Of a DNA stretch of 7,995 bases, positions 6,463 to 7,995 are shown piece by piece (positions within the stretch are counted from its first letter, which is position 1; each line of letters starts with the position of its first letter). The translations under genes were made by a program, and so were the position numbers. Source of the DNA: JAXDLH01 sp034666705 (lineage in GTDB: Bacteria; Chloroflexota; UBA6077; SHYK01). The notes beneath the pieces were generated by a model. The model made no database searches, was not told where the DNA came from, and saw only the letters and a list, made by a program, of their open reading frames with translations. Location: the NCBI GenBank assembly GCA_034666705.1, contig JAXDLH010000153.1:1-7995 (forward strand), read 5' to 3'.

Positions 6463-6484
6463 GGCTCGGTCGCTACCCCGAGCC
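6463..6484 (+). terminator. Terminator-like hairpin after the ferritin-like gene
   Basis: 5 bp after the TAG stop, GGCTCGG (6463-6469) pairs with CCGAGCC (6478-6484) around an 8-nt loop, followed by GCTTTCC. The placement supports a terminator although the T-run is poor. Confidence 0.45.
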
Positions 6485-6507
6485 GCTTTCCCTGCGGCAA
6501 CGCACGG

Positions 6508-6607
6508 TTATTCCGAGACCACAAGCTTCTCATCATCGTGAGACCACAGGCTTCTCGTCATCGCGCGACTGCAAGCTTCCTGTCATCGCGAGGTCACAAG
6601 GTCCCTG
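6508..6607. repeat. Four degenerate 25-bp tandem repeats
   Basis: Four exact-length units start at 6508, 6533, 6558 and 6583. Their shared pattern is TCATCGCGAG-ACCACAAGCT-TCCTG, with changes in each copy. A fifth start, TCATCCTGA at 6608, runs straight into the left arm of the inverted repeat 6607-6686, so the tandem units look like decayed relatives of that arm. There are no spacers between units, so it is not CRISPR, and no open frame here is credible. Confidence 0.7.
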
Positions 6608-6686
6608 TCATCCTGAAGCCGCAGCTGAAGGATCCGTGGCCACAACGTCGGGGCTACGAATCCTTCAGCTGCGGCTTCAGGATGAC
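6607..6686. repeat. Perfect 27-bp inverted repeat (MITE/REP-like element)
   Basis: The left arm 6607-6633 (starts GTCATCCTGAAGCCGCAGCT) is the exact reverse complement of the right arm 6660-6686 (ends GCGGCTTCAGGATGAC), with a 26-bp spacer. An arm this long and perfect in DNA that is otherwise diverged suggests recent arrival or active maintenance. Its core, CATCCTGA plus GAAGGAT, resembles dispersed repeats I recall from Chloroflexota-like genomes (unverified). It lies between the convergent ends of the ferritin-like gene and the zinc-ribbon gene. Confidence 0.8.
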
Positions 6687-6704
6687 TATTGCCGTTGAGT
6701 GGGA

Positions 6705-6914
6705 CTACGCAGCGACCGGCTCCGGCGCCGTATTCTGGCGCTCGAACGTGAACACGCTGGGCACGTCGAACGATGCGTCGCGCTCTGCCGGGACGCGGCG
6801 CACCAGCACGGTGCGGGTGGGCTGCAGGCGCACCGGGGTGCCGCATACCGCGCAGCCGTAGCTCGCCACCGGGCGCCGCGTGTTACAGGTGGTGCAAAAA
6901 CCTCGTTGAATCAT
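6705..6914 (-). CDS. Small zinc-ribbon protein
   Basis: 69 residues from ATG at 6914 to TAG at 6705. Two CxxC knuckles, C7-TT-C10 and C21-AV-C24, 11 residues apart, form a typical zinc ribbon; the rest (RLQPTRTVLVRRVPAERDASFDVPSVFTFERQ) is short and basic then acidic. GGAGG ends 7 nt before the ATG, which selects this start over the upstream in-frame ones (to 7004) that lack a site. Such proteins often bind nucleic acid or act as small adaptors; no specific function can be given. It follows msrA in the same direction, 180 bp downstream, with a hairpin and an msrA tail relic between, so co-transcription is uncertain. Confidence 0.65.
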   Translation of the reverse strand: MIQRGFCTTCNTRRPVASYGCAVCGTPVRLQPTRTVLVRRVPAERDASFDVPSVFTFERQNTAPEPVAA

Positions 6915-6993
6915 CGGGGGGCCTCCGTCTCGTATCTCTACGACACTGTAGGCCGCCTTGAGGATGCGCCACATCAGTGGACCCGCGCATCTC

Positions 6994-7017
6994 GGTCTAC
7001 GCATTTTCGCGTAGGCC
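6994..7017. terminator. Hairpin between msrA and the zinc-ribbon gene
   Basis: GGTCTACGC (6994-7002) pairs with GCGTAGGCC (7009-7017), nine pairs with one G-T wobble, around ATTTTC. It lies downstream of the msrA stop on the minus strand and upstream of the zinc-ribbon start. No T-run follows on either strand; it could be an msrA terminator or an operator. Confidence 0.35.
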
Positions 7018-7030
7018 CACGGTATCTACT

Positions 7031-7066
7031 GCTTCAGCACGCCCACCGGACAACTGACGCCGGTGC
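7031..7066 (-). pseudogene. Relic duplicate of the msrA 3' end
   Basis: These 36 bases are identical to 7103-7138 inside msrA and sit exactly 72 bp further on. Read on the minus strand in the msrA frame they give TGVSCPVGVLK, then CAG and a TAG stop, so the copy keeps a plausible C-terminus (msrA itself ends VLKPW). Just upstream, CGG and TACTG also resemble the msrA sequence coding for NGYCG with small gaps, so the homology may reach about 20 bp further in decayed form. It looks like the tail of a lost second msrA or a partial tandem duplication. Confidence 0.6.
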
Positions 7067-7094
7067 AGCGCCAGTACACCGATCTACGCGCCAC

Positions 7095-7820
7095 TCACCA
7101 TGGCTTCAGCACGCCCACCGGACAACTGACGCCGGTGCCGCCGTGGCCGCAGTAGCCGTTGGGGTCCTTCGCGAGGTACTGCTGATGGTAGTCCTCCGCG
7201 AAGTAGAACGGCCCCGCCTCACGAATCTCGGTGGTGATCGGGCCGAAGCCGGCCGCCGTCAGCGCCGCCTGGTACGCGTCGCGCGAGGCCTCGGCCGCCG
7301 CGAGTTGCTCGTCGCCGAAGGTGTAGATCGCCGAGCGGTACTGGGTGCCGGTGTCGTTGCCCTGCCGCATCCCCTGCGTTGGATCGTGGCTCTCCCAGAA
7401 GCGCTGCAATAGCGCCGGGTACGGCAACACGGCGGGGTCGAAGACCACCTGCACCACCTCCGTGTGGCCGGTGCGCCCGGAGCAGACCTCGTGGTAGGTT
7501 GGGTTCGGCGTATAGCCGCCCGCGTAGCCGACGGCCGTGACGTACACGCCGTCGAGGGTCCAGAAGGCGCGCTCCGCGCCCCAGAAACAGCCCAACCCGA
7601 AGACGGCAACCTGCATCTCCGGTGGGTACGGCCCCTCCATCGGCTGGCCGTTCACGAAATGGCGTTCGGCCACCGCAATCGGCTTGTCGCGGCCGGCGAG
7701 CGCGGCCTCCGGGCTCGGCATCGTGGGCTCGACCAGGCCGAGCATGCGGGCCAACTGCCCGAGGAATGAATTCCCTTTCGACGTACTGTCATTGGTGTCG
7801 GTGTGCTGGGTCTCGGTCAT
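7095..7820 (-). CDS. msrA: Peptide methionine sulfoxide reductase MsrA
   Basis: 241 residues; reduces methionine-S-sulfoxide in proteins and free Met with thioredoxin, a cytoplasmic oxidative-damage repair enzyme. The catalytic motif GLGCFWGAERAFW (75-87) holds nucleophile C78 and E83. Other family marks: GYAGG (98-102), YHEVCSGRTGHTEVV (109-123), FWESHDPTQ (141-149), GNDTGTQYRSAI (154-165), FYFAEDYHQQYL (205-216), and resolving cysteines C224 (GYCGHGGTG) and C233 (VSCP). An N-terminal extension of about 70 residues, including a Thr/Ser-rich start without a signal peptide, precedes the catalytic domain, as in the longer MsrA type. ATG at 7820 has GGAAGTGGG a few bases upstream. No MsrB domain is fused. 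Its 3' end is duplicated downstream. Confidence 0.97.
   Translation of the reverse strand: MTETQHTDTNDSTSKGNSFLGQLARMLGLVEPTMPSPEAALAGRDKPIAVAERHFVNGQPMEGPYPPEMQVAVFGLGCFWGAERAFWTLDGVYVTAVGYAGGYTPNPTYHEVCSGRTGHTEVVQVVFDPAVLPYPALLQRFWESHDPTQGMRQGNDTGTQYRSAIYTFGDEQLAAAEASRDAYQAALTAAGFGPITTEIREAGPFYFAEDYHQQYLAKDPNGYCGHGGTGVSCPVGVLKPW
7103..7138 (-). repeat. Parent copy of the 36-bp direct repeat, inside msrA
   Basis: Codes for the msrA end TGVSCPVGVLK, including resolving Cys C233. It is identical to 7031-7066; the repeats are separated by 36 bp, giving an exact 72-bp period. Confidence 0.85.
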
Positions 7821-7870
7821 GTCCCACTTCCATTAATAGGGTTATGTGTATTCAATACTAATCCAAGTTC
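7821..7870 (-). promoter_or_regulatory. AT-rich promoter region of msrA
   Basis: A clear AT-rich block in a GC-rich window, directly upstream of msrA. On the minus strand, TATTAA and CATAAC are -10-like and TTGGAT/TTGAAT are -35-like, but no pair has perfect spacing. An 11-bp palindrome, GTATT-C-AATAC (7848-7858), could be an operator. Confidence 0.35.
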
Positions 7871-7900
7871 CAGGCGACATATTCCTTCGCGAGAACGGAC

Positions 7901-7924
7901 GGCCCTCCGCGACGCGGGAGGGCC
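7901..7924. repeat. GC-rich hairpin upstream of msrA
   Basis: GGCCCTCC (7901-7908) and GGAGGGCC (7917-7924) form a perfect 8-bp stem with an 8-nt loop. A pyrimidine run CTCTCCCCC follows on the + strand. It may be a terminator for a gene beyond the window, or part of a repeat array with the palindrome at 7941-7976. Confidence 0.4.
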
Positions 7925-7940
7925 CTCTCCCCCGACCCCC

Positions 7941-7976
7941 GCCCATCCTGAGCCCTTCGACAGGCTCAGGATGGGC
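7941..7976. repeat. 14-bp palindromic repeat with CTTCGACA loop
   Basis: GCCCATCCTGAGCC (7941-7954) and GGCTCAGGATGGGC (7963-7976) pair perfectly around CTTCGACA, followed by CTTCG-T-CGAAG (7976-7986). The CATCCTGA core is shared with the 27-bp inverted repeat at 6607-6686, so the two may be one dispersed family. The element may continue past the window end. Confidence 0.65.
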
Positions 7977-7995
7977 TTCGTCGAAGGACCGATTT

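Noticed and set aside
6508..6607. A short CRISPR array
   Set aside because: The 25-bp units abut with no unique spacers, the units are degenerate, and no cas gene is present.
5662..6861. A 399-residue + strand open frame overlapping the ferritin-like gene
   Set aside because: Arg/Pro/Ala-rich shadow translation that runs through the intergenic repeats; the other frame has a clear ribosome site and a di-iron motif.

Overview
The window is GC-rich bacterial chromosomal DNA. The groES-groEL pair, the GroEL sequence style and many dispersed GC-rich palindromes are most reminiscent of Chloroflexota (Thermomicrobia/Sphaerobacter-like). That placement is an inference from recalled family resemblance, not a search result. 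I see no phage, plasmid, transposase or CRISPR content, and no rRNA or tRNA gene.

Layout, left to right. (1) 1-317: the end of, or a complete, small unrecognised protein, followed by two back-to-back hairpins. (2) 402-2416: groES and groEL on the + strand, with no CIRCE-type operator visible. (3) 2417-2765: a 349-bp spacer with a possible terminator and a two-hairpin REP-like element. (4) 2766-3490: a class II aldolase/adducin-family gene broken by a frameshift that also removes about seven residues just before its third metal-binding histidine. (5) 3712-4338: an isochorismatase-fold protein with Gly where cysteine hydrolases carry the nucleophile. It ends 9 bp from the converging toxin gene. 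(6) 4348-5436, minus strand: a RES-domain toxin preceded by its MbcA/ParS/Xre-type antitoxin, a type II toxin-antitoxin operon. (7) 5600-6457, plus strand, divergent from the antitoxin: a ferritin-like, probably di-iron protein of unknown substrate. (8) 6458-7094: a repeat-rich stretch holding a terminator-like hairpin, four degenerate 25-bp tandem units running into a perfect 27-bp inverted repeat, a 69-aa zinc-ribbon gene on the minus strand, and a relic duplicate of the msrA 3' end. (9) 7095-7820, minus strand: msrA. (10) 7821-7995: an AT-rich msrA promoter region and two GC-rich palindromes.

Functionally this is a mixed housekeeping/accessory neighbourhood: protein folding (GroESL), repair of oxidised protein (MsrA), a stress-type toxin-antitoxin module, and three enzyme-like proteins with unassigned substrates (aldolase relic, isochorismatase-like, di-iron). 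I find no convincing new multi-gene system. The points most worth a second look are the repeat structures, the two altered enzymes, the msrA tail duplication and the compact toxin-antitoxin promoter.
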